From the NCBI GenBank assembly GCA_028818155.1, contig JAPPOH010000012.1:17224-81223 (forward strand): DNA of 64,000 bases. The letters run 5' to 3'. The translations under genes were made by a program, and so were the position numbers. Below the pieces are notes generated by a model that did not search any database, was not told the origin of the DNA, and saw nothing but the letters and a program-made list of their open reading frames with translations. Below, piece by piece: positions 1 to 7,328 of this stretch (position 1 is the first letter of the stretch; every line of letters begins with the position of its first letter). The stretch comes from Candidatus Woesearchaeota archaeon. GTDB lineage: Archaea; Nanobdellota; Nanobdellia; Woesearchaeales; UBA525.

Positions 1-110
1 TCTGTCTTCTTGAAGTCTCCTTCACTTGTGAGTACTTTCTCTTCCTCTCTGATATCTTTAATTTTCTTGTAATCCGGATTTGTCGTGACCATATTCCCTT
101 CAGTAAAGCA
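1..110 (-). mobile_element. N-terminal splicing domain of a SufB intein (partial)
   Basis: The in-frame segment begins with Cys at 108-110 and reads CFTEGNMVTT, KKIKDI, EEKVLTSEGD. This matches the N-terminal splicing block of Hint/intein domains: catalytic Cys1, then a short beta-rich stretch with a V-L-T-S-x-D/E-G signature. It interrupts SufB immediately after HYIEG, at the position of the conserved HYVEGC motif that also carries inteins in mycobacterial SufB. Whether a homing endonuclease domain is present cannot be told from this window. Confidence 0.85.
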
Positions 111-824
111 ACCCTCGATGTAGTGTACTTCAGATCCTTCATCAGCGATAATAAGTGTGTGTTCAAATTGCCCTCCAAACTCTGCATTCATACGAAAGTA
201 TGCTTGCAATGGTATGCGAACCTTAACATTTTTTGGAATCATAATAAATGTCCCACCACTCCAAACAGATGCATGCAACATGATGAATTTGTGATCGTTA
301 ATCGGGATACATGATGTCATGAAATATTTCTTCACAATTTCCGGATACTTCTTCACAGCAACGTCCATGTTCGTGAAGACAACTCCTTGATCTTCCCATT
401 CCTTCTTCAGGTTGTGGTACAGTATTTCCGAGTCGTACTGTGCACCCACGCCTGATAAGCTCTTTTTCTCTGCTTCAGGGATGCCAATTTTCTCGTATGT
501 CTTCCGAATATCTTCCGGGAGGTCTTCCCAGTTCGTTGTTTCCTTCGCTTTCGGCTGTACGAAGAACTTAATCTTGTCAATATCTTTGATTAATGCAGAT
601 AAATCAGGCCCCCATTTCGGGAATCCTGTTTCTTGCCATAACTTCAGGCCTTGCAATCGCTTCTCTAACATCCAAGCAGGCTCATTCTTCGATTTACTAA
701 TCGTCCGGACAACCTCTTCATTGAGACCAGGAGGCGCCTCAAACGCTGGATCGTGCTCATTCGCCTCATCGTACATACTTCTATCTTCGACAGAAGCGAA
801 CTCGTTCATAATTGGTAGGCCCAT
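1..824 (-). CDS. sufB: SufB Fe-S cluster scaffold, interrupted by an intein; 3' part lies off the window
   Basis: SufB is the core scaffold of the SUF Fe-S cluster assembly complex in the cytoplasm. Reading leftwards from ATG 824, 238 residues match the SufB N-terminal half (WSGGTFIMIPKNVKV, FEHTLIIADEGSEVHYIEG). At codon 239 (bases 108-110) the frame continues into CFTEGNMVTTNPDYKKIKDI, which has the Cys1, Val and IKDI layout of intein block A, instead of the conserved SufB CTAP segment. No stop or frameshift is visible up to base 1. The ATG directly follows the stop of the upstream small gene (TAATG). An alternative start is ATG 809. SufB identity is secure; the rest of the intein and the C-extein cannot be seen. 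Confidence 0.93.
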   Translation of the reverse strand, partial: MGLPIMNEFASVEDRSMYDEANEHDPAFEAPPGLNEEVVRTISKSKNEPAWMLEKRLQGLKLWQETGFPKWGPDLSALIKDIDKIKFFVQPKAKETTNWEDLPEDIRKTYEKIGIPEAEKKSLSGVGAQYDSEILYHNLKKEWEDQGVVFTNMDVAVKKYPEIVKKYFMTSCIPINDHKFIMLHASVWSGGTFIMIPKNVKVRIPLQAYFRMNAEFGGQFEHTLIIADEGSEVHYIEGCFTEGNMVTTNPDYKKIKDIREEEKVLTSEGDFKKT

Positions 825-986
825 TTATTCCCCCGTATCGTAATAGTCAAGCATGTCCATCGCGTCGTCCATGCCATCCTTCCCACTTTTTTCTTTCTCA
901 ACTTCCTCGCCTAAATCAGGCAGGTTTTTCTTTGGCAATGGTTCATCTGGCACGTCCTCACTCACCGAGTCTGTTGGGTCTTTCAT
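825..986 (-). CDS. Small acidic protein in the suf operon (53 aa)
   Basis: The ATG at 986 overlaps the stop of the upstream HTH gene (ATGA), and its TAA touches the sufB ATG, so it is translationally locked into the operon. The product (MKDPTDSVSEDVPDEP... ending MLDYYDTGE) is rich in Asp, Glu and Pro and has no hydrophobic core, so it is probably disordered. I do not recognise a family. Position suggests an accessory or docking role in SUF assembly, but that is inference. Confidence 0.7.
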   Translation of the reverse strand: MKDPTDSVSEDVPDEPLPKKNLPDLGEEVEKEKSGKDGMDDAMDMLDYYDTGE

Positions 987-1336
987 TTGAAACACACATC
1001 ACAGCCTTTTGGCACGGGCGCAAGTTTCTCATGGAGTTTGCAAATGAGTTTTGTTTTCTTTGCAAATTCGATCACGTGTTGGATCTCCATGATCATGCTC
1101 TGTCTGTCGATGATTTTTTTCGCTGCCTTCCGTACTTCGTTCTTCAGCTCTCGTGGGATAGCGATATTGCCACGCTTTTTGTTCATGTACTGGCTGACTG
1201 CAGCCTCTGTCACGCCGAGGATGTCTGCGATCTCTTTCTGCGTTTTTCCGTGTTTTTTCATCTCAACACTCAGTTCTTTTCTGATCGCTGGAAGAATATA
1301 GTACACCTCCACCTCTTGCGGCTGTAAGAGCAACAT
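983..1336 (-). CDS. HTH transcriptional regulator with C-terminal cysteines, first gene of the suf operon
   Basis: 117 aa. Residues about 28-58 (MKKHGKTQKEIADILGVTEA) form a clear helix-turn-helix ending in the AAVSQYMNKKRG recognition segment. The N-terminus (VEVYYILPAIRKEL) is typical of an archaeal predicted-regulator family (COG2522-like). The C-terminus has Cys at about 98, 112 and 115 (ICKLHEKL..., KGCDVCFK), suited to binding a metal or Fe-S cluster. It is the first gene of an operon ending in sufB, so an Fe-S-sensing autoregulator, analogous in logic to IscR/SufR but unrelated, is the simplest idea. The start fits a leaderless transcript from TATA at 1361-1370. Confidence 0.85.
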   Translation of the reverse strand: MLLLQPQEVEVYYILPAIRKELSVEMKKHGKTQKEIADILGVTEAAVSQYMNKKRGNIAIPRELKNEVRKAAKKIIDRQSMIMEIQHVIEFAKKTKLICKLHEKLAPVPKGCDVCFK

Positions 1337-1360
1337 CTTAACTATGGTGAACTTTCTTGC

Positions 1361-1370
1361 GTTTAAATAG
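1361..1370 (-). promoter_or_regulatory. TATA box of the HTH-small protein-sufB operon
   Basis: Minus-strand CTATTTAAAC, centred about 29 nt before the ATG at 1336. This places the transcript start at or next to the start codon. Confidence 0.7.
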
Positions 1371-1443
1371 GTTTCGTGGTGATCCGGAAATCTTCCGGGT
1401 TTTTCATAGCATTCACTTAAAGAACATTGTCTTTCCTATGAAA

Positions 1444-1707
1444 ATGAAGAACTGGGACTCACTTATTGGAGCAATTACACTCGTTTCTGGAGTGATTCTC
1501 CTGAAGCCTGTGTTTTCTTTGTTCAGCATCCCAATATCTGATGGAAGTATCAAAGCACTCCTGTTGCTCATTCTCTATTACTTCATAGCAAAGAATATTA
1601 GTGTGATAAAAGAAAAACTCAAAATTTATATATCTCGAGAGATTCAACGACAAGTAAAGAGAGAGGTCCGAAAGGAATTACGAAAATGTCATATAAATAC
1701 ATCCTGA
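1444..1707 (+). CDS. Small membrane protein with two TM segments (87 aa)
   Basis: Two hydrophobic stretches (IGAITLVSGVILL and IKALLLLILYYFIA) are followed by a basic amphipathic tail (KEKLKIYISREIQRQVKREV). No family recognised. The TATA-like ACTTAAAG at 1415-1422 lies 26 nt before ATG 1444, favouring it over ATG 1438, although both encode the same frame. The promoter region also contains TCCGGAAATCTTCCGGG (about 1382-1398), an imperfect inverted repeat. It overlaps the next small gene by 22 nt. Confidence 0.6.
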   Translation: MKNWDSLIGAITLVSGVILLKPVFSLFSIPISDGSIKALLLLILYYFIAKNISVIKEKLKIYISREIQRQVKREVRKELRKCHINTS

Positions 1708-1799
1708 AAACGGTTCGTAAAGAGGTAATAACACTGGCAATTGCAATGTGGCTTACTATTCTTACTGTCGCACTCCTCAAAGCTGCTGGGATGTTCTAG
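1686..1799 (+). CDS. Very small single-TM protein (37 aa)
   Basis: The frame reads MSYKYILKTVRKEV followed by the hydrophobic ITLAIAMWLTILTVALL and ends at TAG 1797-1799. It starts inside the 3' end of the preceding membrane-protein gene, as expected for translational coupling. Its stop shares the CTAG at 1796-1799 with the stop of the convergent Lrp gene. Function unknown. The hydrophobic profile and coupling support it, but at this length it could be fortuitous. Confidence 0.45.
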   Translation: MSYKYILKTVRKEVITLAIAMWLTILTVALLKAAGMF

Positions 1800-2812
1800 A
1801 CACTCTTCGCGATCACGGGCGGCAATGGATTAAAAATGTGTTCTTTGTATGCCATCCAAATGTGGTATTCATTCGTCTCTGCTGAGAGTTTCTCTTGAAT
1901 TTGTTTGAATGTCGTGTGGAACGAACCAGACGAATCTGCGAGAATGTAAATGAGAATATCCCAGTGTCCCATGATTTTCACCGCACGTAATACATGTTCG
2001 TTATCGCGGATGAATGCTGTGAATAATCGTTCTTTCTTCGTGTCCATTGTCCTGAGGTTAATGCTGAATGTGTACCAATGGTAGCCTAGTGCTGATAAAT
2101 TAACGGCTGAGGTGAAACCATAGATAACGCCATGTTCTTTCAGGCGTTTCATCCTGTACGCGACTTTGTCCGCGGATACCTGTAGTTCTTGTCCGATTTC
2201 GTATGTAGAGAGGCGGGCATTCCGTGTGAGAATATTGAGAAGGTCCATATCTGTTGTGTCAATTTTTGTTTTCTCGGGGTTTTTCACCTGCGGCTGGTCA
2301 TCTCGTGCGTAGTGTTCGTACGGGGTGCCTGGAAGTTGCACGGATTTGTATCCTTTGATGATCGTGAGCTCGTCTTTCCGCCTGACAATGTCAGAAAAGT
2401 CTTTTGTTAACTCAGAGACGATAATGTCGAATTCTCTAATATCTTTTGCGATGACTGCCCACTCGAGGTCCCAGGTATCGTGGTACTCCATGACGCTCCT
2501 TGTATTTGGATGTTGTATGAGCGCATCTAAGAGTGCTTGTTTCCGTTCTTCATTGAGTGTATTGATGATCATGAACACGTGATATGTCATGTAGCCAAAG
2601 GAGTGGAGGTTCACGTGTGGAATGAATCCGTTCAGGATGTTGTGCTTCTGGAGTCGTTTCACTCTATAATCGACTGTGTCGCGTGCTAGTCGTACTTGTT
2701 TCGCGATTGCTGAGAACGGCATTCTGCCGTCTTTTGAGAGGAGCTCGAGGATTTTTTTATCTCGTGCATCGACCTTTGGAAGTGCGTCAAGTTGTTCTAT
2801 TCGACCACGCAT
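1796..2812 (-). CDS. Tandem Lrp/AsnC-family transcriptional regulator
   Basis: 338 aa carrying two complete Lrp/AsnC units. The first HTH (KVDARDKKILELLSKDGRMP ... DTVDYRVKRLQKHNIL) is followed by a ligand-binding/dimerisation domain. The second HTH (DTTDMDLLNILTRNARLSTY ... DKVAYRMKRLKEHGVI) is followed by a second such domain. Lrp proteins bind DNA as dimers and often sense amino acids, so this chain resembles a covalent dimer. The minus-strand TATA (CTTATATA at 2835-2842) is 26 nt before ATG 2812, so the TTG-initiated longer frame (to 2830) is unlikely. It is monocistronic and ends tail-to-tail with a small gene at CTAG 1796-1799. Confidence 0.92.
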   Translation of the reverse strand: MRGRIEQLDALPKVDARDKKILELLSKDGRMPFSAIAKQVRLARDTVDYRVKRLQKHNILNGFIPHVNLHSFGYMTYHVFMIINTLNEERKQALLDALIQHPNTRSVMEYHDTWDLEWAVIAKDIREFDIIVSELTKDFSDIVRRKDELTIIKGYKSVQLPGTPYEHYARDDQPQVKNPEKTKIDTTDMDLLNILTRNARLSTYEIGQELQVSADKVAYRMKRLKEHGVIYGFTSAVNLSALGYHWYTFSINLRTMDTKKERLFTAFIRDNEHVLRAVKIMGHWDILIYILADSSGSFHTTFKQIQEKLSAETNEYHIWMAYKEHIFNPLPPVIAKSV

Positions 2813-2868
2813 CACCGTAGTATACTGCAACTTCTATATAAGTTTTGCTGTAAAAGAAGAAATTTTTG

Positions 2869-2900
2869 TAATTACTTTCTTATATGACGGTATCAGTCAT
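2869..2900 (+). repeat. Promoter element, copy 1 of 2
   Basis: A 32-bp stretch starting TAATTACTTTCTTATATGA and ending ATCAGTCAT matches 4788-4819 at 27 of 32 positions. It contains a TATA-like CTTATATG. In copy 2 the same element is the promoter of the 170-aa gene. Here no ORF begins at the expected distance, so it may be a distal second promoter or an operator for the 583-aa gene. Confidence 0.6.
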
Positions 2901-2950
2901 ACTTCTAAGATAAAAGTAATAACCACTTAAAAGTAACAACTCGTAGGAAG

Positions 2951-2960
2951 ATTTAAATAT
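2951..2960 (+). promoter_or_regulatory. TATA box and GGAG ribosome-binding site of the 583-aa gene
   Basis: ATTTAAATAT is centred about 26 nt before GGAG at 2981-2984, which lies 8 nt before ATG 2993. This gives a short 12-nt leader carrying an SD sequence and rules out the upstream ATG at 2963. Confidence 0.6.
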
Positions 2961-2992
2961 CTTTGACGTGTTCAAGAAACGGAGTATCGACG

Positions 2993-4744
2993 ATGGCAAA
3001 GAAAAAACCACCGCGTGTTGAGATGGATGCCCCTAGAAACAACGTGCCGAGGCACGCGCCTTGGATGAGTGTGCAAGCGACAGCAGAAGATAATCGTCCA
3101 CTCGAAATGTACGAAGATCCAAATGCTCAGGAGATTGCACCTGGCACTGTCGAACCATACACTCCTGAACAGCAAGAAGACCTGACGTTCATGCAGCGGC
3201 TCGGTCAAAAACATGGTGTCCGAAGATTTCGAAACTGGAGTGCACGCTTCCTTCCCGGCGCGTTCGGAAACTATGCGAAAGTTGCTTCAACAGCCGGAAC
3301 ACTCGCAGCAGGGCCAATCGATACAGACTCGCAAATAGAGCGGCTCAGTCACTATACAAGCAGTGGCTTGAAAGCAATACAGCCATGGGAATGGTGGAGC
3401 GGCATGGTAGACTTCTTCCGTGGTGCACAAAGTGTTGCTGACGGCGGACAAAAGCTAAAGGTAGCCGCGGAATATGCACAACCAGACCTCGAGAATGTGG
3501 TTGCATCCGCAGTGCAGCTCGAACGTGCTGGCGAACAGGTACAAGGCGGCGTTACGCACCTGCAGAATTTAGAGATCACACAAGGACTTGAAGAGTTAGT
3601 TAACGGCGGGCGAGACGTTATAGACGTTGCAGGCGAGCTTGCAAGGGACTATCAACAAATTGTCGGCACTGAAACACAGCAGGGATCTGGCATGCAATTC
3701 TATGAAGAATTACAAAGGCAGCAAGCAATCCTTGAACCGTGGGCGGAAGGGCATGTTGCAGGACTCCAAGGTATTGTACAAGCAGCGGCAGCAAGTATTG
3801 AACAATCGCCTGGAACACTCGGACTTGTTATCGGGGGATTCCTAGGATTATTTGGCTTGGGTAACTGGTACCTCAAGCGGCGAATAACTGGAAAGATCCC
3901 TGGTATTCGTCGTATCGCAGGACAGCAAGGAACAACAATTGGTGAAGACATAACAGATGCAACCGTTGGAAAAGCTGCAAGAGTTGCGGCAGGTGGTGGG
4001 GCAGCATACGCACTCGCACAAGAGAGCCCAATGAGTAGATTCGCGTACGCAGCACTTGATGCGGCAGCAAGCTATCAAAACCTTACCACAACTGTTAGCG
4101 GAGATATTGATACAATAGCCCAAGAAGGAGAACGCTTCCTCACTGCAAGTGGAACATACTTTGCAGATCTTCCCACTCGTATCGTCAATGGTGTTCAGCG
4201 CATCTTTGGACAAGAAGCAGAGATCAGAGATTTCACAGAGTTGAGTGATGTGATCGCGCAAGGTATGAATGTAGGAACTGCTGCTGTAAACACAGGGTCA
4301 AACGCCCTTCACTACAGTGAAGATCTCTTGCGGAAAGTGAAAGAGATTCCAAGTTTCACGATTGAGCGAGGGACATGGGAAGCATTTGGGACGTTTCTTC
4401 GCGATAGCGCACATGGTATTGGGCACGGGATCGGGAATACGTATGACGCTTTCAGGAGTAAGCACCCAATTCAGTATATGAAACAAGCCGCAGGAGATAT
4501 TGATCCTGAACAAGCTGGACAGAGCGTCCTGCAAACAGCAGCAAACATTGGGCAGAATCAGGTAGCTGCGGCACTTCTCACACTAACTGCGTTGGTCGCC
4601 ACACCGTATGTGGCGAAAAAAGGCATCTACATGACTCGTGACCGAAAGCATCCAACGCCGAAGCTCTTCCCTGACGGCATAGTTTCAGCAATGAAAGGCG
4701 CTGGCAGGAACGTTTTAAAATATGTGCCGTTTATCAGAAAATAA
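2993..4744 (+). CDS. Large unknown protein with two hydrophobic segments (583 aa)
   Basis: No family recognised. The N-terminal 75 residues are polar and Pro-rich (MAKKKPPRVEMDAPRNNVP). A central hydrophobic segment (GTLGLVIGGFLGLFGLGNWY) precedes a basic patch (LKRRITGKI), and a second hydrophobic segment near the C-terminus (AALLTLTALVATPYVAKKG) precedes a basic tail. The regions between are Ala/Gly/Gln-rich and probably helical. The product is probably membrane-associated with a large central domain. It shares a promoter element with the next gene, which also has a small basic/aromatic unknown product, so the two may belong to one lineage-specific system. Confidence 0.75.
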   Translation: MAKKKPPRVEMDAPRNNVPRHAPWMSVQATAEDNRPLEMYEDPNAQEIAPGTVEPYTPEQQEDLTFMQRLGQKHGVRRFRNWSARFLPGAFGNYAKVASTAGTLAAGPIDTDSQIERLSHYTSSGLKAIQPWEWWSGMVDFFRGAQSVADGGQKLKVAAEYAQPDLENVVASAVQLERAGEQVQGGVTHLQNLEITQGLEELVNGGRDVIDVAGELARDYQQIVGTETQQGSGMQFYEELQRQQAILEPWAEGHVAGLQGIVQAAAASIEQSPGTLGLVIGGFLGLFGLGNWYLKRRITGKIPGIRRIAGQQGTTIGEDITDATVGKAARVAAGGGAAYALAQESPMSRFAYAALDAAASYQNLTTTVSGDIDTIAQEGERFLTASGTYFADLPTRIVNGVQRIFGQEAEIRDFTELSDVIAQGMNVGTAAVNTGSNALHYSEDLLRKVKEIPSFTIERGTWEAFGTFLRDSAHGIGHGIGNTYDAFRSKHPIQYMKQAAGDIDPEQAGQSVLQTAANIGQNQVAAALLTLTALVATPYVAKKGIYMTRDRKHPTPKLFPDGIVSAMKGAGRNVLKYVPFIRK

Positions 4745-4787
4745 CTTGTAATTTCACTCTTTTTTGCTCCAAAAACTGAACTTTTAT

Positions 4788-4819
4788 TAATTACTTTCTT
4801 ATATGATGAAATCAATCAC
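4788..4819 (+). promoter_or_regulatory. Promoter element copy 2; promoter of the 170-aa gene
   Basis: Same 32-bp element as 2869-2900. CTTATATG at 4798-4805 is centred 25 nt before ATG 4826, so this copy acts as the TATA of a leaderless gene. The conserved TCA(A/G)TCA part lies between TATA and the start codon, where repressors commonly bind. Confidence 0.65.
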
Positions 4820-4825
4820 TACCCT

Positions 4826-5338
4826 ATGGCAGCGAAAGAACGATTAGTACCTTGGCTGGACGAGTATGATCCACGCGCTGAAGCAGAGAAGACGCTACGA
4901 GACAACGGTGCTCGAGTTGCAGCAGCAGGGCTCACGATCGACGACCTCACCGGGTTCCATGAGCAAGCGCTCGAGAATACGAGAAAAGTGGATACTGTTG
5001 GCCGTGCAGTTGACACACTCGACAGATACGTCGCGCACGGACCGCTCGAGCCTATCGAATGGGTTGCGAAAGGGTATTTTCTGCACGAGCTGAGAAAAGT
5101 GCCTGGGCAGAAGGGACGGTTCTGGGGACTCGTTGCACGAGAAGCTTTCACGTCAATCTTCCCCGTCATCAAAGATCTCTACGACATAGGAACGAGCCCG
5201 TACAGAAAGGCAGCGAGAGATGCATCAAACGATGTTGCGCACGGCTACCTCGATGATGCGATAGAAGAACGTGTTGTAATGCTGCCTAACCGTCAAAGTC
5301 TTGCGGTAACGCCTGGATCACAATTGGCTGCTCAATAA
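4826..5338 (+). CDS. Unknown soluble protein (170 aa)
   Basis: No recognised domain. Mainly helical and charged, with conserved-looking motifs LVPWLDEYDPRAEAE, LDRYVAHGPLEPIEWVAKGY and VIKDLYDIGTSPY. It has a leaderless start from TATA 4798-4805. Its 3' end overlaps the convergent lipoprotein gene by 53 bp, so the two genes code on both strands of that stretch. Function not inferable; co-regulation with the preceding 583-aa gene is suggested by the shared promoter element. Confidence 0.7.
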   Translation: MAAKERLVPWLDEYDPRAEAEKTLRDNGARVAAAGLTIDDLTGFHEQALENTRKVDTVGRAVDTLDRYVAHGPLEPIEWVAKGYFLHELRKVPGQKGRFWGLVAREAFTSIFPVIKDLYDIGTSPYRKAARDASNDVAHGYLDDAIEERVVMLPNRQSLAVTPGSQLAAQ

Positions 5339-6275
5339 ACTGTCCATAGCGGTAGCTCGTCTTCACCGTGAGAATGTCTGTGTAGACGCGTGCCTCAGGC
5401 GCGCCACCAGTGATCGTACAGGTGACTGTCTGCGGGATACCATTATAGAGTGTGATTGTGCCGTGGTTCGAGTTATCAAGTCGGAAGCACTGGACATACG
5501 CGTTCGGGTCCTCAACCCAGACGTCGACCTCCACTTTGTGCTTGTTTGTGTTCCGAATGTTCGGATCACAATCCTCATCCGGTTGTCGACCGTAGAACTC
5601 GCCAGGACCGACGTGTTCGATGATGAAGTTCGCCTGGACTTTATTGCTACCAAGCGGGTTCTGAATAATGCTTGTCACGTGGATTGGACCACCAGAGTTA
5701 TGGACGATCTTCTCACCAGTCAATGTACAAAGGCTAATGTCCTCGACATTCTCGATGATATCATTCTTGAAGCAGAGCTGAGATGTTGCCACGTTATTGT
5801 AATCGTAGCAGACCTGGCCGCGGAGCGTGATGAGATCGTTCCCTTGTAATTTTCCTTGATAGTTCAGGTTCTCAAAGACGAAGTTTGCGATCATGCCGCC
5901 GATAATCGTGCCATCGAAGTTCTTTCTCGCACCTCTGATTGGTTCTTGGAGTGATTGATGCAAGTTGGCCTGCGTCACACCGAAGGTTGCTGGGTTAATC
6001 CCCTCAATCCTCGCTGAAACGTATGGGTTCTCTGTTGTCGGACCAATATCTGCCTCGCCGACATTCTCAATCACTGTGTTGAAGACGAACGGAAACTTAC
6101 CACCATCATAGATCTGTGGCGGCGGTGCGCCATCCTGCAGATACATATTCAACCCAATGTTCCCGCCGATAAATGGATCTGCGATATCACCATATGCGAC
6201 CTCTGATTCCGTAGGCTGACAACCCACAAGAACGAAGGTCATAAGAACTACTGCGACGAGGTACCTATTCATCAT
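5286..6275 (-). CDS. Cys-rich surface lipoprotein, paralogue A (329 aa)
   Basis: A signal peptide ends in the lipobox VLVGC (Cys about 19), so the protein is lipid-anchored outside the membrane. The mature part is beta-rich and ends in a two-domain unit shared with the lipoproteins at 7329-8594 and 8628-10955: VCYDYNNVATSQLCF, then GGPIHVTSIIQ, a VGPGEF motif, a VTCTITG strand and a final SYRY strand. The conserved Cys pairs could form disulfides. The start is ATG 6275 (a second ATG follows at 6272), 27 nt after TATA (6299-6306). It overlaps the 170-aa gene at the 3' end. Ligand unknown. Confidence 0.85.
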   Translation of the reverse strand: MMNRYLVAVVLMTFVLVGCQPTESEVAYGDIADPFIGGNIGLNMYLQDGAPPPQIYDGGKFPFVFNTVIENVGEADIGPTTENPYVSARIEGINPATFGVTQANLHQSLQEPIRGARKNFDGTIIGGMIANFVFENLNYQGKLQGNDLITLRGQVCYDYNNVATSQLCFKNDIIENVEDISLCTLTGEKIVHNSGGPIHVTSIIQNPLGSNKVQANFIIEHVGPGEFYGRQPDEDCDPNIRNTNKHKVEVDVWVEDPNAYVQCFRLDNSNHGTITLYNGIPQTVTCTITGGAPEARVYTDILTVKTSYRYGQFIEQPIVIQALPQDFDG

Positions 6276-6314
6276 AGAGGAGAACTGAAACTTCCCCTAT
6301 TTAAAGCTTTTCGA

Positions 6315-6479
6315 TCAGTAGACTTTGCACCGTTTTAATCTCAATTTTTGCACAGTATTCTGTATTCCAGCACAAGCAACAGCAAAATCGATTTCAATAT
6401 TGCTCCTCTGATGAGAAACTTTGAGAAACTCGTCTCGTTCACTCATAAAATTGACTATCATCTCGTCAGTGCGGAACAG
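6315..6479 (-). pseudogene. Decayed C-terminus of an IS transposase
   Basis: Minus-strand codons read DLFRTDEMIV, NFMSERDEFLKVSHQRSNIE and then diverge to a stop at 6315-6317. The segment FMxxxxEFLxxxHxRSNxE is a hallmark of the C-terminal region of DDE (IS4/IS5-like) transposases, where it includes the catalytic Glu. The expected continuation (S-x-x-K-x-x-F-G) is absent, and no N-terminal catalytic domain or terminal repeats are visible. This relic fills most of the gene-free gap between 6276 and 6582. Confidence 0.5.
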
Positions 6480-6522
6480 ATCGTTTAAAAAGAAAAAAGT
6501 TTTTCCGGAGAAAGAAAATATA

Positions 6523-6540
6523 AACTACTTTTAAGTAGTT
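6523..6540. promoter_or_regulatory. Inverted-repeat operator upstream of the CheR-like gene
   Basis: AACTACTT-TT-AAGTAGTT is a perfect 8-bp inverted repeat with a 2-bp spacer. It lies about 14 bp upstream of the TATA box (CTTTTATAT, 6554-6562) of the gene at 6583, an activator- or repressor-like position. Similar AACTACTTT sequence occurs in the TrmB promoter near 20258. Confidence 0.5.
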
Positions 6541-6582
6541 ACAAATAGAAAGGCTTTTATATTCGCCTTTACTTTCCAGTAT

Positions 6583-7257
6583 ATGGCTGAAGAAGTATGG
6601 AGAATAACTGGATTCAATAGGCACCCTTCTGTAATCCAATCATTGAGAGATGAAGTGCTTCCAATAGTTGCAACTGAGGTACCTCTACAAATAGCCACTG
6701 TGCCATGCTCCACTGGTGCAGAAGCTCTGGCGATAGCAATAGAGCTTGAAAAAGAAAGATGCGACTACAGTATTGAAGGGTTTGATGTAGACGAAAGAGC
6801 AATCGCTGCTGCTACTGATGGCAGATACTTTATTAACTCTACCTCTGGCCAAATTACTGGGGATCCTCACTCAGATCATGAATATCATTGGTCGAATCTT
6901 GCGAGCAGCGATAAAGCAAAATTTCTTAGAGAATCTGGGTCGAATGGAAGCACAATGGTTCACGCCAACGCTCGTATTGCTACTAAGCTTAGATTCAGTT
7001 TGTTAGGAGTGCAAGACATTCCGAGAGACAGCTATGATGTGGTGTTCTGCCTTAATTTTTTAAGATACCTTACTGACTCAAGGTTTTCACCAGACTTGCC
7101 TTCGTTAGAAATAGTTTCGAAGAGGTTATTCTGTTCAAATAAATCTTTAGGTGCACTCTTAATAGATCCAACGTCCGATAAAGTGGGACAAATCAGACAA
7201 TCTTTGACAGCGCAAGGGTATACGAGGTTACGAGAAGGCACTTACCTCAAATCTTGA
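6583..7257 (+). CDS. CheR-like SAM-dependent methyltransferase (224 aa), orphan
   Basis: Motif I ATVPCSTGAEALAIAIEL resembles the CheR ACSTGEEPYSIAM signature. IEGFDVDERAIAAATDGRYF matches the CheR acidic motif II plus the A-x-x-G-x-Y segment. YDVVFCLNFLRYL matches the CheR motif IV (IFCRNVLIYF). CheR methylates receptor glutamates with SAM, but no chemotaxis gene is near, so the substrate here is unknown. At 224 aa it lacks most of the CheR N-terminal domain. The start is leaderless from TATA 6554-6562 with a perfect inverted repeat upstream. Confidence 0.75.
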   Translation: MAEEVWRITGFNRHPSVIQSLRDEVLPIVATEVPLQIATVPCSTGAEALAIAIELEKERCDYSIEGFDVDERAIAAATDGRYFINSTSGQITGDPHSDHEYHWSNLASSDKAKFLRESGSNGSTMVHANARIATKLRFSLLGVQDIPRDSYDVVFCLNFLRYLTDSRFSPDLPSLEIVSKRLFCSNKSLGALLIDPTSDKVGQIRQSLTAQGYTRLREGTYLKS

Positions 7258-7328
7258 TTCATACTTAAGCTATATTGGAACAAAATTGTTTATTATGGAG
7301 CAATCTCTAAACACGGCACAAATCTCGA

